NCBI RefSeq assembly: GCF_949987535.1
Contig: NC_080067.1
Location: 47,366,910-47,430,909, forward strand
Length of the DNA stretch: 64,000 nt
Source of the DNA: Balaenoptera acutorostrata
Taxonomy: Eukaryota; Chordata; Mammalia; Artiodactyla; Balaenopteridae
Direction of reading: 5' to 3'
Below, one piece after another: positions 33,901-44,285 of this stretch. The notes beneath the pieces were generated by a model. That model saw nothing but the letters and a program-made list of their open reading frames with translations, did no database searches and was not told the origin of the DNA. Within the stretch, counting starts at the first letter, position 1. Every line of letters starts with the position of its first letter. A program made the position numbers and the translations under genes.

Positions 33901-34776
33901 CTGCTTTTGCTGCGTCCCATAGGTTTTGGGTCGTTGTGTCTCCATTGTCATTTGTTTCTAGGTATTTTTTGATTTCCCCTTTGATTTCTTCAGTGATCAC
34001 TTCGTTATTAAGTAGTGTATTGTGTAGCCTCCATGTGTTTGTATTTTTTACAGATCTTTTCCTGTAATTGATATCTAGTCTCATAGAGTTGTAGTCAGAA
34101 AAGATACTTTATACGATTTCAATTTTCTTAAATTTACCAAGGCTTGATTTGTGACCCAAGATATGATCTATCCTGGAGAATGTTCCATAAGCACTTGAGA
34201 AAAATGTGTATTCTGTTGTTTTTGGGTGGAATGTCCTATAAATATCAATTAAGTCTGTCTTGTTTAATGTATCATTTAAAGCTTGTGTTTCCTTATTTAG
34301 TTTCATTTTGGATGATCTGTCCATTGGTGAAAGTGGGGTGTTAAAGTCCCCTACTATGATTGTGTTACTGTCGATTTCCCCTTTTATGGCTGTTAGTATT
34401 TGCCTTATGTTTTGAGGTGCCCCTGGTTGGGTGCATAAATATTTACAATTGTTATACCTTCTTCTTGGATTGATCCCTTGATCAGTATATAGTGTCCTTC
34501 TTTGTCTCTTGTAATAATCTTTATTTTAAAGTCTATTTTGTCTGATATGAGTATAGCTACTCCAGCTTTCTTTTGATTTCCATTTGCATGGAATATCTTT
34601 TTCCATCCCCTCACTTTCAGTCTGTATGTGTCCCTAGGTCTGAAGTGGGTCTCTTGTAGACAGCATATATATGGGTGTTGTTTTTGTATCCATTTAGCCA
34701 GTCTGTGTCTTTTGGTGGGAGCATTCAATGCATTTACATTTAAGGTAATTTTCAATATGTATGTTCCTATTCCCAT
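30962..34776 (-). pseudogene. ORF2: L1 ORF2 (endonuclease-reverse transcriptase), broken
   Basis: The start (MGIGTYI...) and stop correspond to the open ORF2 at 45583-49401, but the span is 3815 bp against 3819. The net loss of four bases is explained by four single-base deletions that I see by comparison: near 34425 (endonuclease domain), 33787, 32605 (just after the RT catalytic region) and 31545. Three in-frame stops are also present: TAA at 34109-34111, TAG at 33687-33689 and TAG at 31750-31752 (the last two are Trp codons in the open copy). The longest surviving piece, 32598-33551, still holds the FADD catalytic motif ('[15 protein letters not shown]'). The C-terminal cysteine/histidine knuckle is in 30962-31510. 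No active enzyme can be made. Confidence 0.95.
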
Positions 34777-34834
34777 TTTCTTAAATGTTTTGGGTTTGTT
34801 ATTGTAGGTGTTTTCCTTCTCTTGTGTTTCTTGC

Positions 34835-35728
34835 CTAGAGAAGTTCCTTTAGCATTTGTTGTAAAGCTGGTTTTGTGGTGCTGAACTCTCTCAACTTTTG
34901 CTTGTCTGTAAAGGTTTTAATTTCTCCATCAAATCTGAATGAGATCCTTGCTGGGTAGATTAATCTTGGTTGTAGGTTTTTCTCCTTCATCACTTTAAGT
35001 ATATCCTGCCACTCCCTTCTGGCTTGCAGAGTTTCTGCTGAAAGATCAGCTGTTAACCTTATGGGGATTCCCTTGTGTGTTATTTGTTGTTTTTCCCTTG
35101 CTGCTTTTAATATGTTTTCTTTATATTTAATTTTTGATAGTTTGATTAATATGTGTCTTGGCATGTTTCTTCTTGGATTTATCCTGTATGGGACTCTCTG
35201 TGCTTCCAGGACTTGATTAACTATTTCCTTTCCCATATTAGGGAAGTTTTCAACTATAATCTCTTCAAATATTTTCTCAGTCCCTTTCTTTTTCTCTTCT
35301 TCTTCTGGGACCCCTATAATTCGAATATTGGTGTGTTTAATGTTGTCCCAGAGGTCTCTGAGACTGTCCTCAGTTCTTTTCATTCTTTTTTCTTTATTCT
35401 GCTCTGCAGTAGTTATTTCCACTATTTTATCTTCCAGGTCACTTATCCGTTCTTCTGCCTCAGTTTTTCTGCTATTGATCCCTTCTAGAGTATTTTTAAT
35501 TTCATTTATCGTGTTGTTTATCGTTGCTTTGTTCCTCTTTAGTTCTTCTACGTCCTTGTTAAATGTTTCTTGCATTTTGTCTATTCTATTTCCAAGATTT
35601 GGGATCATCTTTACTATCATTATTCTGAATTCTTTTTCAGGTAGACTGCCTATTTCCTCTTCATTTGTTAGGTCTGGTGTGTTTTTACCTTGCTCCTTCA
35701 TCTGCTGTGTGTTTTTCTGTCTTCTCAT
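34835..35728 (-). CDS. ORF1: L1 ORF1p, RNA-binding protein, open frame
   Basis: 297 aa, the same length as ORF1 of the intact L1 at 49460-50353 and nearly identical by eye. Layout: basic N-terminus, coiled coil about residues 35-125 (the trimerisation region in L1 ORF1p), RRM about 130-225 with RNP2-like '[11 protein letters not shown]' and '[16 protein letters not shown]', then the C-terminal domain to 'LQQMLKELL'. L1 ORF1p coats L1 RNA and acts as a chaperone in cytoplasmic RNPs. Here the frame has outlived its partner ORF2, which is broken, so the element cannot move by itself. ORF1 ends 58 bp before the ORF2 start, as in the intact copy. Whether it is still transcribed is not visible. Confidence 0.9.
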   Translation of the reverse strand: MRRQKNTQQMKEQGKNTPDLTNEEEIGSLPEKEFRIMIVKMIPNLGNRIDKMQETFNKDVEELKRNKATINNTINEIKNTLEGINSRKTEAEERISDLEDKIVEITTAEQNKEKRMKRTEDSLRDLWDNIKHTNIRIIGVPEEEEKKKGTEKIFEEIIVENFPNMGKEIVNQVLEAQRVPYRINPRRNMPRHILIKLSKIKYKENILKAAREKQQITHKGIPIRLTADLSAETLQARREWQDILKVMKEKNLQPRLIYPARISFRFDGEIKTFTDKQKLREFSTTKPALQQMLKELL

Positions 35729-37910
35729 TTTGCTTATCTTACTGTGTTTGGGGTCTCCTTTTCACAGGCTGCAGGTTCGTAGTTCCCGTTGTTTTTGGTA
35801 TCTGTCCCCAGTGGCTAAGGTTGGTTCAGTGGGTTGTGTAGGCTTCCTGGTGGAGGGGATTAGTGCCTGTGTTCTGGTGGATGAGGCTGGATCTTGTCTT
35901 TCTCGTGGGCAGGACTGTGTCCAGTGGTGTGTTTTGGGGGGTCTGTGACCTTATTATGATTTTAGGCAGCTTCTGTGCTAGTGGGTGGGGTTGTTTTCCT
36001 GTCTTGCTAGTTGTTTGGCATAGGGTGTCCAGCACTGTAGCTTGCTGGTCTGTGAATGGAGCTGGGTCTTAATGTTGAGATGGAGATCTCTGGGAGAGCT
36101 TTTGCCATTTGATACTATGTGGGCCTGGGAGGTCTCTGGTGGACCAATGTCCTGAATTCGGCTCTCCCATCTCAGAGGCTCAGGCCTGACAGCTGCCCGG
36201 AGCACCAAGACCCTGTCAGCCACTTGGCTCAGAAGAAAAGAGAGAAAAAATAAAAGACAGAAAGAAAGAAAAAAATAAAATAAAATAAAAGTTTTTAAAA
36301 TAAAATTTAAAAAAATATTAAAAATAAAAAAATAAAAAATTCATTAAAAAAGAAGAAAGAATAGCTCAACTAAAGCAAAAAACAAATCCACCAATGATAA
36401 CAAGCACTAAAAACTATAGTTAAAAAAAAAAGAAAAAATGGACAGACAGAACCATAGGACAAATGTTAAAAGCAAAGCTATACAGAGAAAATCACACAGA
36501 GAAGCATACACATACACACTCAGAAAAATCGAAAAAGGAAAAAAAAGAAAAAAATATATATATATTTTTTAAAAAAGGAGGAGAGCAACCATCTCAATAA
36601 ACAGGTCTACCAATGATAATAATCTCTAAATACTAAACTAAGATAAACATAAAACCAGAAACAAATTAGATGCAGAAAGCAAACTCCAAGTCTACATTTA
36701 CTCCCAAAGTCCACCACCTCAATTTTGGTATGATTCGTTGTCTATTCAGGTATTCCACACATGCAGGGTACATCAAGTTGATTCTGGAGATTTAATCCAC
36801 TGCTCCTGAGGCTGCTGGGAGAAATTTCCCTTTCTCTTGTTTGTTTGCACAGCTCCTGGGGTTCAGCTTTGGAATTAGCCCTGCCTTTGCGTGTAGGTCA
36901 CCTGAGGGCGTCTGTTCTTTGCCCAGACGGGGGGAGAGGTTAAAGTAGCAGCTGATTAGGGGGCTCTGGCTCACTTAGGCCAGGGGGAGGGAGGGGTACA
37001 TAATGCAGGGTGAGCCTGTGGCAGCAGAGGCTGGCATGATGTTGAAACAGCCTGAGGCGTGCCGTGTGTTCTCCTGGGGAAGTTGTCCCTGGATCACGGG
37101 ACCCTGGCAGTGGCAGGCTGCAGAGGCTCCCAGGAGGGGAGGTGTAGCTAGTGACCTGTGCTTGCACACAGGATTCTTGGTGGCTGCAGCAGCAGCCTTA
37201 GCGTCTCATGCCAGTCTCTGGTGTCTGCACTGATAGCCACGGCTCATGCTTATTTCTGGAGCTTGTTTAGGCGGTGCTCTGTATCCCCTCTCCTCTTGCA
37301 CCCCAAAACAATGGTCTCTTGCCTCTTAGGCAGTTCCAGACTTTTTCCCGGACTCCCTCCCAGCTAGCTGTGGTGCACTAGCCCCTTCAGGCTGTGTTCA
37401 TGCAGCCAACCCCAGTCCTCTCCCTGCGATCCGACCGAAGCCCGAGCCTCAGCTCCCAGCCCCCGCCCGCCCCGGCGGGTGAGCAGACAAGCCTCTCAGG
37501 CTGGTGAGTGCTGGTCAACACCAGTCCTCTGTGCGAGAATCTCTCCACTTTGCCCTCTGCACCCCTGTTGCTGCACTCTCCTCTGTGGCTCCGAAGCTTC
37601 CCCCCTGCCCACCCCCTGTCTTCGCCAGTGAATGGCCAGGGCTTCCTAGAGTGTGGAAACTTTTTCTCATTCACAGTTCCCTCCTAGAGGTGCAGGTCCC
37701 GTCCCTATTCTTTTGTCTCTGATTTTTCTTTTTTCTTTTGTCCTACCCAGGTACATGGGGAGTTTCTTGACTTGGGAAGTCTAAGGTCTTCTGCCAGCAT
37801 TCAGTAGGTGTTCTGTAGAAGCTGTTCCACATGTAGATGTATTTTTGATGTATTTGTGGTGAGGAAGATGATCTCCACATCTTACTCCTCCGTCATCTTG
37901 AAGGTCCCTC
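35729..37910 (-). promoter_or_regulatory. 5'UTR/promoter region of the older L1
   Basis: About 2.2 kb. It contains an A-rich tract (36232-36700 on the plus strand), much longer than the matching 50856-51010 tract in the intact L1, then the GC-rich part 36830-37720. That part holds only one copy of the roughly 366-bp unit that is duplicated in the intact L1. Many CpGs are decayed to TG/CA. Confidence 0.75.
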
Positions 37911-38105
37911 TCCATAAGTTTGTTTTCTATATATGTGAGTCTATTTCTGTTTCATAAATAAGTTCATTTGTATTATTGTTTAGATTCCACATGTAAGAGA
38001 AATCATATAATATTTGTCTCTCTCTATCTGACTAACTTAGTATGCTAATCTCTAGGTCTATCCATATTGCTGCATGTGGCATTATTTCATTCTTTTTTTT
38101 TATCA
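37911..38105 (-). mobile_element. Older L1 3' fragment
   Basis: Reverse of the L1 end: 'ccataagtttgttttctatatatgtgagtctatttctgtttcataaataagttcatttg', 'agattccacatgtaagagaaatcatataatatttgtc', 'gtggcattatttcattc'. Type as in 29545-30500 but opposite strand. The long L1 adjoins it directly. Confidence 0.8.
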
Positions 38106-38429
38106 CTGCTTCTTTATCATAGGAACCTCTCCTCCTTTCCCTTCTTCTCCTTATTTTCCTCCTCTTCCTTCTCCTTCTCCAATTACACCTCTTTTTTCTT
38201 CTTTGTAAGACTCCAAAATCTCTGAACATATTCATTATACTTACTGAATATTTTATTTTTCTTAAATCTTAAAGCTTCCTCAGAAGTTACTTTTCCTCTT
38301 TGTGGGGTTTAGTACCACCTGTTTGTTTCCCTCAGATGTTTGGTGATTCTTGGTTGTTTGTTTACATAGATGAGGATTTTGCTTATTGCTAGTAGCTGGT
38401 TTATATTTCTAGAGCCCCAGTGAGAATTC
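38106..38429. other. No gene seen
   Basis: Pyrimidine-rich 'ctcctcctttcccttcttctcc' type tract at 38128-38200. The lysine/arginine-rich minus frame across it (38032-38235) is a low-complexity artefact. Confidence 0.5.
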
Positions 38430-39005
38430 TATTTTTCTGAGAGTGAAAGAAAATTTTATTAAGTATGAGGGACAGGGAAGTTCTTTCAGCTGTAGGGGAG
38501 GAGAAAGTTTTCCTTGATCCTCCAAAAGTCCCTGTCTGGGTCTAAAAATTAAACTGTCAAAGATGGATTAACAAGAGAAAAGCATACAAATTATTTAGTG
38601 TAAGTTTTACACGACATGGGAGGCTTCATAAGGAAATGAAGACCTGAAGAAATGGTTGGACCTGAGTGTTTTTATGCCAGGTTTGATGAAGAGTGGAAAG
38701 TTGTGGTGAATTCTGATAAGACAAAGAGTACGAGGTAAGTGCAGTAAACTGCGGGAAACTGAGCAAGTCCTGTTCTTTTGGATTCTTCTTGGCATCTCTC
38801 CATCTTAGAGATAAGGATGTTCCTTCACTCCAGGTATAGAGAGGGTACCTCTCACGTGGAAGTCTTATGACCTGCTTCAGGGGAGAAGAGTGGGGAAAAT
38901 TCAAAGAGACCTTCCTGCTTTTTCTGTTTTCTCAAACTCCTTCACCTTAAAATATTCAAAATGCCAAGATGCTGTATTTTGGAGTAGTATGTCCTGAACC
39001 CCATC
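38430..39005 (-). mobile_element. Old LTR, same family as 4700-5572
   Basis: 'gatcctccaaaagtccctgtctgggtctaaaaattaaactgtc', 'agcatacaaattatttagtgtaagttttacacgacatgggagg', ending 'gctgtattttggagtagtatgtcctgaacccca'. In reverse this is an LTR U3-to-U5 order. The small frames here (38607-38904) are not genes. Confidence 0.5.
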
Positions 39006-39479
39006 ACAGCATAGTCAGTTTTCCTTCAGAGCAGAGGTCACAAACTACCCACTATCGTAACAATTGGGAAATTTCATATGAAATTAATGATTTCAATTTT
39101 TTTCTTAGAAAATATGAAGCTCTAGAAAATCTGGGCCTGTGTTACTGAATGGAAACAACTGGCTTGAACTAAGTTGAGCCTGTCCTTGAGATGTGGCCTG
39201 TGCTCCTGTTTGTCACAGTACTCATCACTCCCTAGTCTACTCCTTTTCTAGGCCACTACTCCCTTGATTGGGAGCAATTTTAGTGTTCTTTTGGGAAGAT
39301 CTATTCTTTGGAAGAGATTCTTTTCCCCAAAGAAATTATAATAATAAAATACTAATCGATTATAATAATTTCACCTATTACTAGATAAGGATTTACTATT
39401 TGGGAAGCATTATGGAAAGTATTTACTATTATAGCTAATCTTAACAGTTTCCTAGCTGAATAGTTGATTAGTATTTAAA
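39006..39479. other. No feature recognised
   Basis: No gene or named repeat. Confidence 0.35.
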
Positions 39480-39486
39480 TGATACC

Positions 39487-39520
<34 letters not shown>

Positions 39521-39522
39521 TT
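39487..39522 (-). mobile_element. Tail-only retroinsertion (poly-A with no body)
   Basis: A T-run with the 'aatttatttatttt' interruptions seen in CHR SINE tails, bounded by 'tgatacc' at 39480-39486 and 39523-39529. Best read as a SINE (or L1) insertion so 5'-truncated that only the A-tail was copied. Local slippage is the alternative. Confidence 0.5.
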
Positions 39523-39555
39523 TGATACCCTTTTAAAGATGGGAAATAGAAGGCT

Positions 39556-39655
39556 TAAGATAACACTGTTGAGGAGTAGGGGAGGTAGGATTTGAACCCA
39601 GGTCATTTGATACCAACACTTGGGCTGTTAACCACTATACCAAGCTGTCTTTTTA
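39556..39655 (-). mobile_element. MIR 5' fragment
   Basis: 'ggtaggatttgaacccaggtcatttgataccaacacttgggctgttaaccactataccaagctgtc' is the tRNA-derived end of MIR in reverse. Confidence 0.75.
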
Positions 39656-40239
39656 TTCAAGATTATTGTTTCCTTTATGTTTTTCTGTATTTGCAATATA
39701 GCTTTTTAGAAATTTCACACTGTTCTATCTGTGGTTGACATCTTCCCTAGTTTTCCCAAGCTGAAGTTTGTCTTTGGGGGAGGACCCACTGGAAGTGGAG
39801 CTTGATCAGTTATACAAATTGATGTCTCTGTTTCTAATTAAACAATATTTCTTGATGGTGGGGAGTTCGTCTTATGTATCTTTAGATCCTTTGACACTCA
39901 GCACAGTGCCTGGCTGGTAATAGACATTCCACACACGCCTAATTTGAAAACAGCTGCCTTTGTTTCTTTCATCTTTTTGAATGACAATGAGAAATGTTTT
40001 ATAGGATACATATGTTATATACTGTTAAAACAAATCTTTTCAGACCATTTAAATCAAACCATATTTCTTGAAATTTGTTGCAATTTTTTCCCTTGATATA
40101 TGCATTTTTTGAGCTTTCATACTCTCATGTAGGCTGTTTGTTCAGTTATATATCCATTTGAGTACCCAGTTATCTATATTTCATACATATATTTCAAATA
40201 TATCATATATATTTCTCCTTTCATTTAATGAAAATGTAT
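39656..40239. other. No feature recognised
   Basis: AT-rich, no gene. A short segment near 39895-39945 ('cagcacagtgcctggctggtaatagacattcc') may be an L2 end. Confidence 0.35.
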
Positions 40240-40460
40240 TGATCAGGTGCTCTACGTAAAGCAATTACTCTTGTTGGCCCTGGAAGAACGGAGCTCACAA
40301 TCTAATAGTGGAGAGAAAACCTTTACAGGAAAAAATTATGATAGACATTAAAATGTGCAAGGAGAGAACAGATAAAGGGCTCTGGAAATTCTGGAGAGAG
40401 GGGTAGTGAAAAGGTGCTGAAAACCTAATATTTATTGGATGGATCTTGAAGGATAGGAAG
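40240..40460 (-). mobile_element. L2 fragment
   Basis: 'gatcaggtgctctacgtaaagc', 'ggagctcacaatctaatagtggagag', 'gtgcaaggagagaacagataaagggctctggaaattc' in reverse L2 order. Confidence 0.55.
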
Positions 40461-40505
40461 AACTTGAACATGTAATGGTATCAAGGTTCATTGATTTCTT
40501 GTAAA

Positions 40506-40594
40506 GTAATGCTATTAATATATTTATACATACATATATATAAATATATATTATAAATATCACAAATATTTATATATCATATATATATATATTT
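40506..40594. repeat. AT-rich microsatellite
   Basis: Imperfect (AT)n/(ATAT)n with 'atatatatatatat' stretches. It supplied the insertion site for the two SINEs that follow. Confidence 0.8.
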
Positions 40595-40751
40595 TAAAAT
40601 TATTTATTTATTTATTTATGGCTTTGTTGGGTCTTCGTTTCTGTGCTAGGGCTTTCTCTAGCTGCGGCAAGCGGGGGCCACTCTTCATTGCGGTGCACGG
40701 GTCTCTCACTATCGTGGCCTCTCTTGTTGCAGAGCACAGGCTCCAGACGCG
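40595..40751 (-). mobile_element. 5'-truncated CHR-type SINE
   Basis: (ATTT)n tail and the 3' body of a short-subfamily SINE, stopping at 'cagacgcgc' at 40751. The tRNA-derived head is missing. A second, complete SINE abuts it. Confidence 0.88.
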
Positions 40752-40755
40752 CATG

Positions 40756-41078
40756 TATTTTCTTTCTTTCTTTTTTTAAAAAAATTTATTTATTTTATTT
40801 TTGGCTGTGTTGGGTCTTTGTTGCTGCACGCGGGGTTTCTCTAGTTGTGGCGAGCGGGGGCTACTCTTTGTTGCGGTGCGTGGGCTTCTCACTGCGGTGG
40901 CTTCTCTTGTTGCAGAGCACGGGCTCTAGGCACGCGGGCTCTAGAGTGTAGGCTCAGTAGTTGTGGTGCACGGGCCTAGTTGCTCCACGGCATGTGGGAT
41001 CTTCCCAGACCAGGGCTCGAACCCGTGTCCCCTGCATTGGCAGGCAGATTCTCAACCACTGCGCCACCAGGGAAGCCC
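40756..41078 (-). mobile_element. CHR-type SINE, long older subfamily
   Basis: Full-length, with a T-rich tail at 40764-40800 and the head 'ccaccagggaagccc' at 41078. It shares the extra 'ggctctagagtgtaggctcagtagttgtgg' body with 9935-10297. Possible TSD: 'catgtatttt' (40752) and 'catatatttt' (41080). Confidence 0.9.
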
Positions 41079-41090
41079 TCATATATTTTT

Positions 41091-42525
41091 ATACATCTGG
41101 GTGATATCCAAATACCTACGTGAATCTTCTTTTTAACACTGGTTCTCTATACAAGGAATTTCCTTTTGAAGTGTAAAATGCTATGACCATCCTTGAAAAG
41201 ACAGCTTAGTGACTCCTCTTAGGCATTGACCCATTCAGGACTAGAATTGTTTTTTTAAGTTTAATGCAGTTAATATCTCAGTATGTTTTCTAAACACCAA
41301 TATATATATTTACTTTCAAATCTGTTGCTTTCTCCTGTAGCAAAATAGTGATACTGTTTTATTAATTTGAGTCTAAAATTATTGCTTTCTTCATGCTATT
41401 AAATCAAACTTCTCCTTGACACATTTTTTCGTTTCACTTCCAATACCACATATGTTATGTAGTGGAAGAATTTTTATCAACAGGGGCCTTAAATCACTTC
41501 TGAAGTGCACAATTAGAAGCACTGTTAATAGAATTAGGTTGAAGTTTTCCCTCTTGACATTGGTTTACATGGTTTTCAAATATATTTTTTCAAAGAGGCA
41601 TTCGCCAGGATTGTAGTTCATCTCTTTTTTTTTTTTAATAGCAACCCCTGTGGCTGCATCATCCCTGTGGTCCATTAATCTCTTATTTCATTACCCTGAA
41701 ATTGTGTTGGCTGTAAGTAATCATAAACTATCAGCTTTGAAAAGCTAACATTTGTTAGCTTCACAGGCATGAAAAAACTAGTGATAAGTGAGGTTGTTAA
41801 AAAGTCAAATTAAATGTTAATTGATGCAAGGTCACAGAGCAGTAAGGCACTTAAGAGTTTAGATGTGGGCACTACCTTTATCAGACTTGACAAATCATCC
41901 TGAAGAGCTTCCATAGATACCTGCCTTTATATTCTCCTCCACCACCATTTTCCAAGTAAGCATGTTACAATTCAAAGATAGTTAAAATACCACTCTTGCC
42001 AAGTGTTTACATAGACTCATAAGAAGCCATAGGCAAGATTCCGATTCTACTGTGTATATTTACAATGCTTTATTTTAAGCAGTGCGAGGATCTAAGAAAA
42101 GAATCAAAGAACAGACTATCCTAGAAATTTGCATAAGGAGAAAAGAACATACACACTCTTGGAGAATTAAAGAGAAGATTCTTTCTTAATCATCTCATAC
42201 ATTTAAATTATCCAAATTTGCATAAATGCTGAAGTGTGAATTGTTGCCTTAAAAAAATAAAATCGATTACTTTCAGACCATTGCTAATTATTCTTGGCTA
42301 ATGTGATAAAGTTAAAGGCACAGAAAGTCTCTGATACTCCTCGGTTGCCTTCTCCAGAATGCTGACATGAGGCGTGGTTTGCTTCGATTCCCTGGTTGAT
42401 ACACAAAGAAGTAGGGTGAAATACTGTGACTAAAATAGTTTTGTTTTCTTGGATCTTGGGTTGCTGGTAGACTACAAAAAAAGGAAAAGTGTTCTGGCTG
42501 GCTCTAGAGGCATTATACTTTTATG
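41091..42525. other. No gene seen
   Basis: Mostly AT-rich single-copy-looking DNA. A T-run at 41622-41637 could be an old retroposon tail. No open exon is seen. Confidence 0.4.
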
Positions 42526-42540
42526 GAAGTGGCTAGTGAC

Positions 42541-42944
42541 GACTAAAAAAAAATGCGACCTGAGAGCTGTGAGTTCAGTTTTATTTGGGTTTTACTGAGG
42601 ACTATAGCCTAGGAGACAGACTCTCAGATAGCTCTGAGGAACTGCTGTGAAGAGGTGGCAGGGGGAGGTCAGTATACATATGATTTTGGTGAAAGGGGTA
42701 CATGTTATCAAGCACACATCTCAATAGAAGGTTGCTGCTAGTCACGAGGAGCAGATGTCTCCATTAATGATTTTAGTGCTTTTCTAGGTGTGAGAAGATG
42801 CAAGAAATTTGGTTCATAAAATTTGCTCCTGAAAATATCTAACCATCTGAAAGCCTGCTCTGCCAGTTTTTCCCAGAGCACGGAAAGCCTCCTTCCTGAT
42901 CTCTGCCCAGAACTCGTTTCAGTGTGTGTTGAAGGTCAGTGACT
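42541..42944 (-). mobile_element. LTR-like element between 15-bp direct repeats
   Basis: Block starting 'gactaaaaaaaaatgcgacc', with 'gttcagttttatttgggttttactgaggactatagcc' and an AATAAA in reverse ('ttttatt' at 42579-42585). It resembles a dispersed artiodactyl/cetacean LTR-like family. It lies between perfect copies of 'gaagtggctagtgac' at 42526-42540 and 42945-42959. The right copy may belong to the element itself. Confidence 0.5.
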
Positions 42945-42960
42945 GAAGTGGCTAGTGACT

Positions 42961-43584
42961 TCATTCTTGTAGAACCAGATGGCCAGTGACATTCTTTAGT
43001 TGGCACTTGCTAATTACAGATGTGTTTTTGCTAAATTTTCATATTATTAGGACTAGTTCAGAACCTGGTATAGATTTTAGATTCTGCTTAGTACATTTCA
43101 ATGTGCCAGTTTTCACAAACTATCTACTTAGGAGGTAATGGCAAATGCTATGTTAAAAAAATAAAGGATCCAAGGCTTTTGAACTACATTTCAATGACTG
43201 TATCTATTGATTTTTGACTCATTTTGTATATAGAATTTCCTACGGTCACAAACAAATTCCTCTCGCATATCCACTTCCAGGGCAGCATGAACAGAATATC
43301 CTGACCTGAGACTGACACCCATTTATAGGACTTATGAGAGTTAAGGATTTTCTTAACTGCTTGGAAGATTTTGACAGCTTAGTACTGGCCTGTCACTTGA
43401 AAACCTTGTTTTCCTAGTAGAGTTTTCTTTCTTCTCCATTGGAAATTTATTTGAATTCATGCTTTCCCCCAAAGTAGAAGAACTTCAGTAAAGCATAGTC
43501 TTTGCTGGAAAGAAGTTTGAGAGGCCTCAAGCTACTAAGGAGAAGCAGTCTGTGTTAGAACGTAAGCACTGAGAGATTAAGTTG
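42961..43584. other. No feature recognised
   Basis: The element above may extend to about 43020 ('ccagatggccagtgacattctttagttgg'). Otherwise nothing is seen. Confidence 0.35.
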
Positions 43585-43700
43585 AATTCAATGGATATTG
43601 TTGAGTGTCCACCTTGTGCTTTACTGGGCAGACACAAAAGAAATCTAACACACATTTCCTGCCCTGAAGGCTGCAATAGTCTATCTGAAGAGGGAGGGCA
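43585..43700 (-). mobile_element. L2 3' fragment
   Basis: 'gatattgttgagtgtccaccttgtgctttactgggcagac', 'acatttcctgccctgaaggctgcaatagtc' is the L2 end in reverse. Confidence 0.6.
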
Positions 43701-43858
43701 AACGAAGATAGTAGAGTGCCTCTCTGTATACTTGTTCATATAGGGGGTGTGGTGGAGGGGAGTGTAGGGGGAAAACCTGCTTTTGTTCTGTTTACCAAGC
43801 CAGGTGTGTGTTTGAGTCTAAATCTGCTCCAAAAGGTAATTAACTAATCTATTAATTA

Positions 43859-44285
43859 GGGTGGTGTTAGCTGTTGTAACAAGCATTTTCCAAAGTTTCA
43901 GTGACTTAGAATAAATGTTTATTTCTGGGTTACAAAACTATCCAATTTACATTTCTGGTCTGTAGATGGCTTTCCTCCATATAGTGATTCTGGGACTGAG
44001 TCTCCTTGCGTCTTGTGATTCTACCTTTCTCACCAAATGATTTCCAAGGTCACTGTTGTTGTCCACTTCAAGCCACATAGGGGAAGAGGGCATGGAGGAT
44101 CATTGGTAAGAAGTGTATGAGGACGCAGGAACACATCAATTCTGCTTATGTTCTATTGGCTAGGACTCAGGGGAATACCACATCCAACCTCAGGAGAGGA
44201 TGGAAAACACAACCTGGCTGTGAGCTCAGGAAGAAGAAGAAAAGGTCTGGTGAACAGTTGGCTAGGCTCTGCCACACTCTGTTCT
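43859..44285 (-). mobile_element. Old dispersed repeat, same family as 57430-57885
   Basis: 'ggtgttagctgttgtaacaagcattttcc', 'gacttagaataaatgtttatttctgg', 'gaacagttggctaggctctgccaca'. The copy at 57430-57885 ends 'gaaaagctagccagtctctgccacag'. Probably an old LTR; not named. The frame at 44117-44419 is not a gene. Confidence 0.45.

Larger units (their letters stand above)
30576..37910 (-). mobile_element. Near full-length L1, older copy, ORF2 dead
   Basis: A-tail (T-run) at 30576-30586, 3'UTR to 30961, broken ORF2 30962-34776, ORF1 34835-35728 and 5'UTR to about 37910, where the YY1-like end is decayed ('cgtcatcttg' for 'cgccatcttc'). It is collinear along its whole length with the intact L1 at 45187-52602. 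Candidate TSD: 'ccatatgtttttgtctat' (about 30558-30575) against 'ccataagtttgttttctat' (37912-37930), with several differences, so an older insertion. Confidence 0.93.

Noticed and set aside
29545..38105. The plus-strand L1 fragment (29545-30500) and minus-strand fragment (37911-38105) as halves of one element inverted around the long L1
   Set aside because: The plus fragment has its own TSD on both sides, so it is a separate complete insertion. The two also overlap in L1 content.
38032..38235. Arg/Lys-rich minus-strand frame
   Set aside because: Produced by a pyrimidine-rich simple tract on the plus strand.
40506..40594. AT-rich tract as an origin or matrix-attachment site
   Set aside because: Simple microsatellite. 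Nothing in the sequence supports a function.
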